From Pedobacter frigiditerrae (lineage in GTDB: Bacteria; Bacteroidota; Bacteroidia; Sphingobacteriales; Sphingobacteriaceae), in contig NZ_SJSK01000002.1 in NCBI RefSeq assembly GCF_004331645.1, forward strand, positions 558,001 to 622,000: DNA of 64,000 bases, in the 5' to 3' direction. The position numbers were made by a program, and so were the translations under genes. Shown here in pieces: positions 45,955 through 55,564 of the stretch. Each line of letters begins with the position of its first letter. The first letter of the stretch is position 1. The notes beneath the pieces were generated by a model, which was not told where the DNA came from, ran no database searches, and saw nothing but the letters and a program-made list of their open reading frames with translations.

Positions 45955-46488
45955 TTAATTACGTTCTAAAATTTGTTTAACATTCTCTAAACTTTTAGCT
46001 AAATCTTTACCTAAAAGTCCATCAATAATTATGTTCATCAAATTCATTGGAAATTTATTTTTCCCTATCATTTGCCATTTCAAATTGGTTTGGTTTGCAC
46101 CAACAGCTTTTGTGAATAGATAAGTTTGTGAAGTGCTTTCAAATGGTTTTTCAAACCTTAATTCGATGTTTAAACTGTTTCCATCTTCAATTTTTTTAAA
46201 CTCTTGCTCACCTTTTCCTGCTTGTTTGTTTCCTTCCCAAGCACAGGTAAAACCTTCAGTTCCATCCGTTCCTGTGTAAACCAGTTTAACATTCGGGTCT
46301 TTCATTACCCAAACATTATACATCTCTTGGTTTCTCATTATCTTAATATAATCGAACACCTCCTCCTTTGGTTTATTGATTGTAATATCTCTTTCAATTG
46401 AATATTCTTTTTTAATAATCAATGCTAAGAATAAAAAGAAGCCAATTAATACGGCCAAGAATAAGAGGATAGAAAATAAAATGGTCAT
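45955..46488 (-). CDS. Membrane-anchored SRPBCC family protein
   Basis: The 177-residue protein has one N-terminal membrane helix (about 4-25, LFSILLFLAVLIGFFLFLAL) and a SRPBCC domain from about residue 35: ITINKPKEEVFDYIKIMRNQ, then YTGTDGTEGFTCAWEG, then ELRFEKPFESTSQTYLF. This is the membrane-tethered START-like type common in Bacteroidota. The ligand is unknown. It follows the DinB gene by 11 bp in the same direction. Confidence 0.9.
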   Translation of the reverse strand: MTILFSILLFLAVLIGFFLFLALIIKKEYSIERDITINKPKEEVFDYIKIMRNQEMYNVWVMKDPNVKLVYTGTDGTEGFTCAWEGNKQAGKGEQEFKKIEDGNSLNIELRFEKPFESTSQTYLFTKAVGANQTNLKWQMIGKNKFPMNLMNIIIDGLLGKDLAKSLENVKQILERN

Positions 46489-46499
46489 GGTATTTTAGG

Positions 46500-47012
46500 T
46501 TAAGCCGATTTTTGAAAACGATGAATTTCTTTGAGTTGATGAATATGTCTTTCTGTATGATAAGTAACAAAATAGATTGCCTCCAATCTTGTTAAATGCC
46601 CCATACCCGGCAATTCAAATGACAGACAAGTTTTCCCTAGGTCTAAATCATTAATTGCCTTTGCAATTCCTTCTTGGATAATCGCAATTTTGGCAAGATG
46701 TCTTTCCTTATCATATTCCTTTAGGTCAGGAAGAATAAAATCTGGCGACTTCATTTTAGTTCCATAATCTAAAAAAATAGCTTTGATTTGAGATTTTTTC
46801 TCATCAATTGCCGTTTCTGCATCTTTTACTTCAGCATTTAAAACCTTAACAAATCCTTCACTCGCTAAAATAATGTGTTGTGTTACTTGTGCAGGTGTCC
46901 AACTTCCATCAAAAGGAATTTGATTATAACTCATGTAATCGAACCCTTCAACCGTTGTTATTAAATCAGAAAAAACCTTGTTAAAATCTGAAATTATAAT
47001 ATCTTTTTCCAT
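46500..47012 (-). CDS. DinB-family protein
   Basis: The 170-residue four-helix bundle has the DinB signature: SWTPAQVTQHIILASEGF (first His about 41), a middle helix and YFVTYHTERHIHQLKEI, with paired histidines near the end that can bind a metal. DinB/YfiT proteins act in thiol transfer or stress response. The substrate is unknown. It is 8 bp from the second DinB-like gene. Confidence 0.88.
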   Translation of the reverse strand: MEKDIIISDFNKVFSDLITTVEGFDYMSYNQIPFDGSWTPAQVTQHIILASEGFVKVLNAEVKDAETAIDEKKSQIKAIFLDYGTKMKSPDFILPDLKEYDKERHLAKIAIIQEGIAKAINDLDLGKTCLSFELPGMGHLTRLEAIYFVTYHTERHIHQLKEIHRFQKSA

Positions 47013-47020
47013 CTTTTAAA

Positions 47021-47518
47021 TTACATGTAATTAATACCTGGGTAATTTAATAATCTACGCCATAGGGCAATTTGACCAATGCAGTTTGCCTCACGATAAG
47101 CATCAAATGAAACCATCTCGTAAACTGAGAAACTCATTCCAGGAAATTCTAAAACCTTCTCCAATTTTTCATCTGTTGCATTAATTAATTCTTCTCTTAA
47201 AATTGGGCTTATCTTATCCCAATCTTTTTTGTAAGCATCTAAAGTAGGGTAAATAGCATCATCCTGAATACCTTTATGATCCTTAAAAAGTTCATCAGCA
47301 TCAGATATTAAATCCTGCCCAAAAATCTTTGCCAACTCATATCTTTCTTGAATTAAGCTACCTGCCAACCACTTGATATGATTTGCCTTAGTATTTAATC
47401 TTTCGGTTGCATCATCATCAGAAATCCCTTCTAATGCTTGATGAAAGTATTTGGTATGCATATCAAACAATGTCATAATTGCATACATTCTGTTACTTAC
47501 TGTTTTTGGTTCCATCAT
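47021..47518 (-). CDS. DinB-like protein
   Basis: The 165-residue helical-bundle protein starts with MYAIMTLFDMHTKYFHQALE, continues ANHIKWLAGSLIQERYELAK and ends in a SFDAYREANCIGQIALWRRL helix. These resemble DinB-type bundles, but only one of the usual metal histidines is obvious, so it may not bind metal. It forms a unit with the DinB gene downstream. It is divergent from the GlxA-type regulator, which may control the cluster. Confidence 0.75.
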   Translation of the reverse strand: MMEPKTVSNRMYAIMTLFDMHTKYFHQALEGISDDDATERLNTKANHIKWLAGSLIQERYELAKIFGQDLISDADELFKDHKGIQDDAIYPTLDAYKKDWDKISPILREELINATDEKLEKVLEFPGMSFSVYEMVSFDAYREANCIGQIALWRRLLNYPGINYM

Positions 47519-47638
47519 TTTATTTTTTGGTTACACTAAGTTAAAACATATTAAAGCATAAAATGATTGCCGTAAAAGTCAACATTAGGGGGCATTTAAG
47601 ACAAAATTTATATCTTAGTATTTCAATTATTGATTTTT

Positions 47639-48607
47639 ATGAAGCAAATAGGAGTTTTATTAAGCAAGAATTATAAATTATTAAGTGTTGCAGCAATTTT
47701 AGAGGTATTTGAAACCGTAAATAAATTTTACGCAACTGCTGGAGATGAATTACCATTTGAATTGAATTTATTAGCATCTCATGAAACTATTGAAAACCAG
47801 AAGGAATCATTTGGCTATCAGTTACAATCTATAAAAGATGTGAAGCAGTTAGATTTAATATTAATTCCAGCTTTTACATCAGACAATATGCATGAAACCT
47901 TGCAAGCCAACAGGCTTTGTGTTCCTCATCTCATTAGTCAATATAATAATGGTGCAAGCATTGGCACATTTTGCACCGGCGCATTTTTATTAGGTGCAAG
48001 TGGTTTATTAAATGGAAAAATAGCAACCACGCATGTTGATGCCAGTGACGGCTTTGCCATTGCTTTTCCGGAGGTAAATCTAAAAGCCGATAGAACAGTT
48101 ACCCAAGATGGTAGACTATATACTAGTGGTGGAGCAACTTCATCATTTCACTTATTATTACATTTAGTGCAAGAGTTTTGCGGAAATGAAATGGCCATCA
48201 AAATTGCTAAGGTTTTTGCCATTGACATGGACAGGGATAAACAGTCTTATTTCAGCACCTTTCAACCATCACGTAACCATAATGATGAATTAGTAGCTTC
48301 TGCACAACAAAAAATTGAAAGTAATTACCATGATGTTACCACCATTGAAGAGTTAATAAAAGATATTCCTTCTAGCAGAAGAAACATTGTTAGGCGATTT
48401 AAGCAAGTAACCGGAATCACTCCAATAGAATATTTACAACAAACTAGAATTGCCGCAGCTAAAAAACTATTGGAAAGAACAGGTCAACAAATGACTGAAA
48501 TTATTTTTAACTCGGGTTATAGCGATCCAAAAGCTTTCAGGAAAGTATTTAAAAAAAGTGTGGGAATGACGCCCTCACAGTACAGGGAAAAATTTCAGGT
48601 GAGATAA
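47639..48607 (+). CDS. GlxA-type transcriptional regulator (DJ-1/PfpI + AraC)
   Basis: The 322-residue protein starts at the ATG at 47639; an in-frame TTG at 47630 is unlikely. Residues 1-185 form a DJ-1/PfpI domain with the elbow Cys in GTFCTGAFLLGASG (about 111). Residues about 215-320 are an AraC-type HTH pair (TIEELIKDIPSSRRNIVRRF and FNSGYSDPKAFRKVFKKSVG). It is divergent from the DinB/SRPBCC/VOC cluster and is probably its activator. The effector is unknown. Confidence 0.93.
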   Translation: MKQIGVLLSKNYKLLSVAAILEVFETVNKFYATAGDELPFELNLLASHETIENQKESFGYQLQSIKDVKQLDLILIPAFTSDNMHETLQANRLCVPHLISQYNNGASIGTFCTGAFLLGASGLLNGKIATTHVDASDGFAIAFPEVNLKADRTVTQDGRLYTSGGATSSFHLLLHLVQEFCGNEMAIKIAKVFAIDMDRDKQSYFSTFQPSRNHNDELVASAQQKIESNYHDVTTIEELIKDIPSSRRNIVRRFKQVTGITPIEYLQQTRIAAAKKLLERTGQQMTEIIFNSGYSDPKAFRKVFKKSVGMTPSQYREKFQVR

Positions 48608-48611
48608 CAAA

Positions 48612-48635
48612 AAAGCCACTTAGTTAAGTGGCTTT
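48612..48635. terminator. Convergent terminator
   Basis: An 11-bp stem (48612-48622 with 48625-48635, AAAGCCACTTA) has a tiny loop, 4 bp past the GlxA-type stop and 11 bp before the facing phosphotransferase stop. It serves both directions. Confidence 0.85.
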
Positions 48636-48646
48636 AATCGTTGGCA

Positions 48647-49708
48647 TCAAATTGTGTGTAAATTATTTTGAAAAACCTTCTCAAAAACATGCTCTAAAGA
48701 AGAATATGATTTAAGCAGCTGAAGTTGATTTTTTGCTCTTACCAAATTATGAGAGGGATATGTTGTATGGTAATAAACATCATTGTTTAAGAAATCTGTT
48801 AGAAACCTCAAGGTCTGCATGTAAATCATAAACTGACCACTAAAAACAAAGGCTGCTTTTTCTGATGTTGATAATACATCACCCATTTCTTCCATGTAAC
48901 CGCGGTAAATGGCAAAAAACATTTCTTCTCTTACCACAACTTTAGATAGGTCTTTCTCTTCCTCATTTGCTTCAGACAAGTAGGTTCTCATCATATCGCC
49001 AATGTCACTAATATAATAACCTGGCATTACAGTGTCTAAGTCTATTACACAAAGTCCCTCCCCTGTTTCCTGGTGAAGCAAAACATTACTGATTTTAGTA
49101 TCGTGATGAACAACTCGCTTTTTTAGGCTACCATTATCAATTAGCTCTTGATATTTTGTGGCTATATCTTCGAGTTTAATCAATTCATTGATTTCAGTTG
49201 CGGCCTCAAGCAAACGTTCTACGCTAGCACTTTGTATAGCCAACTTAAACTGCGTTACCCTAAGAGGAAGGTTATGAAAATCCACAAGTGTATACTTCAG
49301 TTTTTTAGTATTAAATCCATCAAGCTCTTTTGCAAACTCGCCAAATTGTTTTGCGGCTTGGTATGCTTCTTCAGGAGTTTTTACAAAATCTAATGAAGTA
49401 GAATTCTTGATAAAAGGGAATATTCTATAATACTCTCCATTAAAAACAAAAAGTGTCTCATTTTTAAGGTTGGGTAAAGGCGATACGAATAAATAATCTG
49501 GTGCATATTTATCTAAAAACTTCCTTAACTCAAGCAGGTTCTCATCTATTCGTGTTGGCTCCTTAAAAACATTAACGTTTATTTTTTGTAATAGGTAGTT
49601 GTTTTCACCTGAAATTTTCCAAGTGTAGTTAATAAGTCCAGAGCCGTAAGGTTCTATTTTAAAATCGTCGAATTGCAAACCATAGCTAGCTAAGATTTCC
49701 TGAAACAT
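48647..49708 (-). CDS. APH/choline-kinase-like phosphotransferase
   Basis: The 353-residue protein starts at the ATG at 49708; an upstream in-frame TTG at 49738 is less likely. It has a kinase-like fold with the catalytic loop HHDTKISNVLL (about 205) and CVIDLDTVMPGYYISDIGDMMR (metal-binding D-L-D). The N-terminal lobe carries LINYTWKISGENNYLLQKIN. It is probably an N-acetylhexosamine or choline/ethanolamine-type kinase, but the substrate is not readable. Confidence 0.85.
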   Translation of the reverse strand: MFQEILASYGLQFDDFKIEPYGSGLINYTWKISGENNYLLQKINVNVFKEPTRIDENLLELRKFLDKYAPDYLFVSPLPNLKNETLFVFNGEYYRIFPFIKNSTSLDFVKTPEEAYQAAKQFGEFAKELDGFNTKKLKYTLVDFHNLPLRVTQFKLAIQSASVERLLEAATEINELIKLEDIATKYQELIDNGSLKKRVVHHDTKISNVLLHQETGEGLCVIDLDTVMPGYYISDIGDMMRTYLSEANEEEKDLSKVVVREEMFFAIYRGYMEEMGDVLSTSEKAAFVFSGQFMIYMQTLRFLTDFLNNDVYYHTTYPSHNLVRAKNQLQLLKSYSSLEHVFEKVFQNNLHTI

Positions 49709-49728
49709 ATATTGTGTATTAAGTGTGC

Positions 49729-49744
49729 GACTGTTCAAACAGTC
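49729..49744. promoter_or_regulatory. Candidate operator upstream of the phosphotransferase
   Basis: GACTGTT at 49729-49735 is inverted as AACAGTC at 49738-49744 (spacer CA). It lies 20 bp before the ATG at 49708, in the likely promoter region. Confidence 0.4.
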
Positions 49745-50149
49745 ATTAATTATGTGTGTTTTAAACCTAATGAGAACGTTAGACTAGCAAACCCCTCGCC
49801 ACCAAAATGGCGAAGGGAATAAGCAATCAATCAAACTATTATTTTAAAACTCAATTAAATATTCTAAGCTAACTATATTCTAATACCAGCAAGATTTAAC
49901 ATTAAAAGTCAAATCAACATTACTGTTAAGGTTATCGCAAGTTATGTAATAAACGAACTTTAATTTTATTAACCTTCACGCAACCGTTTGATTTAAAAAG
50001 TTAACATTCTATTTCTCTGATGCATCAAATTAACATGTGAGCACCAAAAAATCTTAATTCTAACTAACCTTCCTCTTTCATAAACCAATTTAAACGCAAA
50101 CGCTTGTTTAATGATAAAACATCCAGTTGATGTTACAACTTATAGCTTA
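49745..50149. other. Gene-free spacer between the core genes and the PUL operon
   Basis: This 405-bp stretch holds no convincing gene. It has one hairpin (about 49793-49801 with 49808-49817, CCCTCGCCA/TGGCGAAGGG, one mismatch) that is a possible weak terminator. The remainder is AT-rich. It is the 3' end region of the long leftward operon that starts beyond the right edge. Confidence 0.6.
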
Positions 50150-51838
50150 TTATTTTAAAAACTCTATTTCAAATTGGTTCAAGAAAGGATTACCATCAAT
50201 ACCAAATTCTGGCAAAATCTTAACATTCATCCAATAAAGCATAGTAGCAGATACTGAAGCTGGTGTTAGAATAATAGATTTACCACTTGCATTTGGATCA
50301 GGAGTTACACTAGCAGGAACATCAGCACCCATAGATTTCCAAGTATATGCACCACTTAACACCATATCATAACCTCCAGGAGCTTTGTTACCTACAGTAC
50401 CTTCAGCTCCTTCATCAATTGGCCAATAACCTATTAAATTTGCATAATTAGGATGTTTAGTGATATCCTTTAAACCCTTGTTTGCTAAAATTGTAGCTGC
50501 ATCTAACGCAGTATTAAAATAGCATAAATCAGCTGCTTGAAAAGATAATCCTGTACCACCGTTGTCTACATTTTTATAGCCAATGGTTAGTTTTTCTGTG
50601 GTGCTTAGGTTTCTTTTCGACTGAATATTTGCAGTGGTTACTTGTACCCCATCTAGGTATGTTGTTAAAGTTCTGGTTGTTACATTAACCATTTTCACAG
50701 ATAAGGTTATGGTATGCCAGCTAAAATCTGCTGCATTACCTCCACCATATTCAGTCTTTCCTCCACCTCCATTTAAAGTACCACCAACAGCGGCTGAAAC
50801 ACCTGCATTACCTTGCCTAAACATCCACCCTGTAATGGCAGAACCAATCATTGATGTACCTTTGGAAATAAATCCTGGGTATTGAGTTTGTACATTAAAT
50901 TTCACCTGCATTTGAACTGTAAAATCTTTGGTTTCTCCTGGATCGTACAAACCATTATCGTTTGGTACTGAGGCAAGAATATTAGCTCCTGTAAACAAAA
51001 TCGTATTAAAACCCGATTTTTTAACTTCTTGCTCCTTTAGATTTTTATTGGATGCGATTAAAAATCCTTCTTTAGGGTTAGTGTCGCTTCCGCCATGGTT
51101 GGTCGTTACAATAACCAACCAATCTTCATTGGCGTAATTTTTTCTTGTTTTTAAAGCGGTTATGATGTTGCCAACGTATTCATCTGCCTTAACTATAGCA
51201 TTTTTATAATTAACGTTAGTAGCCACAAAACCTCCATTGTAACCAGCAGTTTCAACATCTCTAAAATTCACCATTACAGCACCGATATTATCTTGCTTAG
51301 TAATGATATTGATGGTGCTATCCTTAACTGCGATATCTGTACTAACTACAGGTGTAAAATCTCCATTGATTAAGTATTTACGCAGGTTATCCCAGGGTGT
51401 AATTATTGCAGTTTTTGTAGCCTTATATTGGGTAATGTAATCCAAAACATTTCTGTAAGATTTAGTCTCACCATGTTGATTAGCGTTAGGATCAATTATT
51501 TTCTCAAAATTAGCTGTACCAATTGAATGTTTGGCATGTCCAACTCCAGTTGCCATGGTTACCCATGATGAGACATCATTACCTAAACCACTTCTTATCA
51601 CATTAAAAGAGTACTTCGATGTTTTTTGTAATTCAGTAATATTTGTTGGTGCAATGGTTTTAAGCTCACTGCCAGTAACCCCATCAATACTAATTACAAG
51701 CACCTTCCTTTGTACATTACTAATTAGCTTTAAATCTTCATAAACTGGTGGTGGATTATCATATTTTTTACACCCTGTGATAGCCAGTATTGAAAATACC
51801 ATACTTGCTAAAATTATATAGTTGTGCTTTTTCATCAT
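50150..51838 (-). CDS. DUF4983-type lipoprotein: phosphodiesterase-like domain + LamG
   Basis: The 562-residue protein has a lipobox (LAITGCKKY, Cys about 23). The first half follows the alkaline-phosphatase/phosphodiesterase fold (VLVISIDGVTGSE with D52; SWVTMATGVGHAKHSIG), but the usual DHGG metal motif is TNHGG (about 245-249), with the Asp changed to Asn. Then come a LamG-like concanavalin domain (about 305-450) and a DUF4983-type tail. It is probably surface-exposed and binds glycan. It is the last gene of the PUL operon and a paralogue of the 579-aa gene, with the M60 gene between them. Confidence 0.8.
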   Translation of the reverse strand: MMKKHNYIILASMVFSILAITGCKKYDNPPPVYEDLKLISNVQRKVLVISIDGVTGSELKTIAPTNITELQKTSKYSFNVIRSGLGNDVSSWVTMATGVGHAKHSIGTANFEKIIDPNANQHGETKSYRNVLDYITQYKATKTAIITPWDNLRKYLINGDFTPVVSTDIAVKDSTINIITKQDNIGAVMVNFRDVETAGYNGGFVATNVNYKNAIVKADEYVGNIITALKTRKNYANEDWLVIVTTNHGGSDTNPKEGFLIASNKNLKEQEVKKSGFNTILFTGANILASVPNDNGLYDPGETKDFTVQMQVKFNVQTQYPGFISKGTSMIGSAITGWMFRQGNAGVSAAVGGTLNGGGGKTEYGGGNAADFSWHTITLSVKMVNVTTRTLTTYLDGVQVTTANIQSKRNLSTTEKLTIGYKNVDNGGTGLSFQAADLCYFNTALDAATILANKGLKDITKHPNYANLIGYWPIDEGAEGTVGNKAPGGYDMVLSGAYTWKSMGADVPASVTPDPNASGKSIILTPASVSATMLYWMNVKILPEFGIDGNPFLNQFEIEFLK

Positions 51839-51844
51839 TTTAAT

Positions 51845-53782
51845 TTAAGGTTTAATGATATTACATTCTGAAAGGTTTGCATAGCTAGCATTTACCCCAC
51901 TCTTAATCACTACTCTTATAAACCTGGCATTAACTACTCCTCCAGGAAATGTATAATCGTATTTGGCAATATTTTGCGGTAGTGTAGTGGTACCTACAGA
52001 AGTATAGTTTACATTATCTGAACTTGTAAAAATCTCTACATCTTTTACATACCCACCACTGTTGTTCTGTCGTTGGGCAAACGTCATTCCTTTAATTGGA
52101 ATAGGCAATAACGCGGCTCTAATAATAATATTTATTGGATAGCCTAGGGTATTTGTTGGAGTTGCCGTGCCATAGTTAGAATGCCAATACGAGGCATTTG
52201 AAATTACACCATCTACTAGGAATCTCGAATCCCCATCACCTGCAGCATTTGAGCTTACGCTTACGACATTAGGATAAACAATTGGAATGATAGTACCTGT
52301 CCCACCAGTTTTAGTTAGTGGATTATAAGTCCAAACTTGCTTATCTAAAGGTGAATACTTAGCCGCAACCTTATCTCTTACTGTCTGACTGGTTAAAATC
52401 CCCCAAGCATCAAAGAATGTTCCTAAATCTATTTGAGTATAGTCAGACAATTTTTCGTACACAAAATTATGCATGGTAATATCACTATTGTTCAGTCTTT
52501 CGGCATGACGGGCTTCAGTATACAAATAGGTCATTGCTCCATAACCATATTTTTCAAAGATCTGTACAAATGGAGTCATTCGCTTAAATGGATCATTCAT
52601 TGCCGCATCCGTATCAAAGTTTTTTGCCCCTGCTGTGGCTGCATAAGTAACGGCCAAAGGGAAACCACTAGTAACTGCAGGATGTAAAATACTATAGTTG
52701 GTACCGCGTCTATTTGCAACTTTAAAATTAAATAAGTTATTAGTCGTTTCTCCTAAAGTACTCCAACTCCAAACTCTTCCTTGCTGCATATTGTGTCCAA
52801 ACTCATGATAAGTTCCCCAAGCGCCATCAGTGTTTAAGGATGTCATGGCTCCAAACCATTCGCTATCATTCAAACCCACAAAAGGAAAGCCACTGTGTCC
52901 ATATCCTAAACTTAACTGGATATCTAAAATTCCTCGCCAAGCTCCTTGTGGGCTCCTATCCCTTACATCAATCGCATTATCAGATAGGCCCATCCAACCG
53001 TTATAATCTAAGTCAAAAACTGTATTCCAGTTTTCCATTACGGCCTTTGGATTATTAAATGGTTTAGCTGTTGACAAAGAAGCGATTATTTTATCTCTAG
53101 GAATTAAAAAAATCACTCGTTTACTTCTCAATTCTAACCAAGGCACTCTTGAAGCCTTAACTTGATCAATCCAAGCGGCATCATTAGTTGTGTTTAAAAT
53201 ATAATCTGGCGAAACCACAGCATTAGTAATGGTAAATTCTACTGGATTTGGATAAGCATGACTAGCACGAATATAAATGGTACCACCATATAAATTACGT
53301 ACAAAGTTATTACCAGCATAAAGCTGTTGGCGCATATAAACGATAGGATCTCTTAGTAAAGGTGTTTTGCCATTAAGATTATCTGTATGCCCACCAATTT
53401 GAACAACCAAACCTTCTATACCTTGTGGTACTACAATCTTTACCAATTCTCCTGGTGCGGCATAATATCCTGTGCTGAATTGTGGCTCAGGCGCTACAGA
53501 AATACGCAAAATATCTGCAGTTTGATCACTATAATTTAAATCTAGGGTAAATTTGGCATCTTTTACGCGAGGTTCTGATTGATCTACCAAACCAGGAAAA
53601 ACCTTTGCCTGGGCATACTTTGATTTATCAATAACCTTCAAGTTGGTATCAATTGTACCTGTAGCTATATTGCCAGAATTGTCAGGATAGCCATCTGGAA
53701 TATTGTAACCATACTTTTTACAAGCAGTAACACTTAAAAGCAAGGTTACAGCACATAATATTGTGAAATGATTGAGTTTCAT
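51845..53782 (-). CDS. M60 family metallopeptidase with discoidin-like C-terminus
   Basis: The 645-residue protein has a lipobox (SVTACKKYG, Cys about 21), a beta-rich N-terminal domain and an M60 core with zinc motif HEFGHNMQQGRVWSW (H about 326). The ligand E follows in the GETTNNLF segment. A C-terminal F5/8C-like domain (about 505-645) has SNASYWHSNYG and ARFIRVVIKSG. M60 members cut O-glycosylated (mucin-type) proteins in gut Bacteroidota. It is surface-located. Its place between two DUF4983 paralogues suggests a cooperative function. Confidence 0.9.
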   Translation of the reverse strand: MKLNHFTILCAVTLLLSVTACKKYGYNIPDGYPDNSGNIATGTIDTNLKVIDKSKYAQAKVFPGLVDQSEPRVKDAKFTLDLNYSDQTADILRISVAPEPQFSTGYYAAPGELVKIVVPQGIEGLVVQIGGHTDNLNGKTPLLRDPIVYMRQQLYAGNNFVRNLYGGTIYIRASHAYPNPVEFTITNAVVSPDYILNTTNDAAWIDQVKASRVPWLELRSKRVIFLIPRDKIIASLSTAKPFNNPKAVMENWNTVFDLDYNGWMGLSDNAIDVRDRSPQGAWRGILDIQLSLGYGHSGFPFVGLNDSEWFGAMTSLNTDGAWGTYHEFGHNMQQGRVWSWSTLGETTNNLFNFKVANRRGTNYSILHPAVTSGFPLAVTYAATAGAKNFDTDAAMNDPFKRMTPFVQIFEKYGYGAMTYLYTEARHAERLNNSDITMHNFVYEKLSDYTQIDLGTFFDAWGILTSQTVRDKVAAKYSPLDKQVWTYNPLTKTGGTGTIIPIVYPNVVSVSSNAAGDGDSRFLVDGVISNASYWHSNYGTATPTNTLGYPINIIIRAALLPIPIKGMTFAQRQNNSGGYVKDVEIFTSSDNVNYTSVGTTTLPQNIAKYDYTFPGGVVNARFIRVVIKSGVNASYANLSECNIIKP

Positions 53783-53797
53783 ATTTCTAATATTTAA

Positions 53798-55537
53798 TTA
53801 GTTGATAGGTAAATTAACTTTCGGACTATACAATTTACCTGTTAAGCCCCATTGACTAGGAACAGCGATATTCATCCAATAATATATCATAACCGGAATA
53901 TCGATACCATTTGGGACAGTACCATAAGCTTCTTGACTAATATTACCTCCTACAAATGGTGAAGCTTCGTTAAATGTTAGCCAACTTGTTGCTGCATTTA
54001 TTGTAAAATTATTTTTAGCAGCTGATATGTCTTTTAGCACAGTTCCGCTACCTTCATTTGCTGGCCAGCAACCTAACAATTTATCTGCATTAGGAACAAC
54101 AAGTGATATTTCTTTTTTCATGTTCACTATAAGGTCATCATCCGTTAGCGCATAATTATAAATAGCTACATCTCTAAAAGATATAGATGCACCATCACTT
54201 GTAGATGTAGCTTTCCCAGGACCAAGATGCAATGCAGCAGGATTGGTGAAATCTTTTCCAGTAATATCTGCAGTTATAACTTTTTTTCCATCCTGAAATA
54301 AAGCGACATAACGCGTAGCTCCACTATTAAATAATTTAAACGCAAGTGTATGCCATTTACCGTCTCTAATATTAACGCCAACGTTTATAGCATAAGCTCC
54401 ACCGAAACTAAAATAGTATGAGTCTCCCCATGTCATATAATCCCATCCAGTTGCGTTTAGTCCTTCCCTTGCCGTATAGTTACTCATATTACCACAAAAA
54501 TGGGCGTAGTTACTAGCAGTACCGCCATCACTTCTTACTTTCATCTGAAATGTATATTCGCCACTTGTCCCAAAATCGCCTACACTTGCATTTGAAAGTA
54601 AAGCCTGCCCATTAGTAGTTACATTTGAAACCATACGAACTGCCTGTCCTAAAAATGGATAGCTATTATCGTCTGGTTTATTTATTAAAAAAGAAGAAAA
54701 CCTTGGGTTATAAAATGCCACATAAGTATTTCTTGACATATCACCATAGATATTCGACCCAACAGCTCCACCTGATACACCGCCACCTTTATTTGATGCC
54801 AATACAACAAGCCAATTTTCTCCTGAAAAACCTTTTCTGGCCTTTAGTGCTGTTAAAATTTCTCCAATATAGGTATCAATGGTTTTTATGGCATTCGCAT
54901 AGGCTGGCGTGCTAGCTGTGTAACCATTTGCGGCACCTGCAGTTTCAGCCCCATGGAATTGTGCTACAACCATACTAGGGTTATTTGTTGATAATTCGCT
55001 TAACACTGCAGTTTTAACCGCAGCGTCGTCTGTTAGGTTTTGCTTTACGGTCGCATCTCCAGCTAATTTATCATTGAAAGCAGCAGTTGAAGCAATTGAA
55101 ACCATTCTAGCGTTACTGATAGTTGATTTAATCCTGGTAAAAATAGTTGGAATGGGTTGTAAATTCAGATCCGAAAAATCTTCCGTAGTTACATTGTGCG
55201 TGGTATATTCTGCACCAGTTAACATGGTTGTCCAAGCCGCAGCATTTGTCATTACATTTAAGTTATCATCTGTTAAACCGTCAAATGTATAGGTAGCTTT
55301 TTCGTTAATGAGTGTTATATTTTGGGGAGCCAAAGCTTTAATTGACGCACCCGTTACTCCATCTAAAATAATATATAACACTTTCTTAGAGCCATCGCCT
55401 AAACTAGCTACATTGTCTTTATAGGATTTTGGCAATGTATTTTCAAAATCTTTGTTGCAACCAAAATTTAGCCCAACTAAGCACATGATCATAATTGCGA
55501 TTAGGTGCTTAAAATTCAAATTCATAATTCTTTTCAT
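53798..55537 (-). CDS. DUF4983-type lipoprotein paralogue with degenerate phosphodiesterase domain
   Basis: The 579-residue protein has a lipobox (GLNFGCNKD, Cys about 27). The phosphodiesterase-like part (VLYIILDGVTGAS; AWTTMLTGAEY) keeps the first Asp but has SNKGGG (about 247) where DHGG would be, so both metal-ligand positions are lost. It continues with a LamG-like domain (about 320-460) and a DUF4983-type tail ending in YSPKVNLPIN. It is probably a binding protein, not an enzyme. It lies 15 bp before the M60 gene in the operon. Confidence 0.8.
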   Translation of the reverse strand: MKRIMNLNFKHLIAIMIMCLVGLNFGCNKDFENTLPKSYKDNVASLGDGSKKVLYIILDGVTGASIKALAPQNITLINEKATYTFDGLTDDNLNVMTNAAAWTTMLTGAEYTTHNVTTEDFSDLNLQPIPTIFTRIKSTISNARMVSIASTAAFNDKLAGDATVKQNLTDDAAVKTAVLSELSTNNPSMVVAQFHGAETAGAANGYTASTPAYANAIKTIDTYIGEILTALKARKGFSGENWLVVLASNKGGGVSGGAVGSNIYGDMSRNTYVAFYNPRFSSFLINKPDDNSYPFLGQAVRMVSNVTTNGQALLSNASVGDFGTSGEYTFQMKVRSDGGTASNYAHFCGNMSNYTAREGLNATGWDYMTWGDSYYFSFGGAYAINVGVNIRDGKWHTLAFKLFNSGATRYVALFQDGKKVITADITGKDFTNPAALHLGPGKATSTSDGASISFRDVAIYNYALTDDDLIVNMKKEISLVVPNADKLLGCWPANEGSGTVLKDISAAKNNFTINAATSWLTFNEASPFVGGNISQEAYGTVPNGIDIPVMIYYWMNIAVPSQWGLTGKLYSPKVNLPIN

Positions 55538-55564
55538 ATTATATGTCCCTTCCTTTAAAATCTA

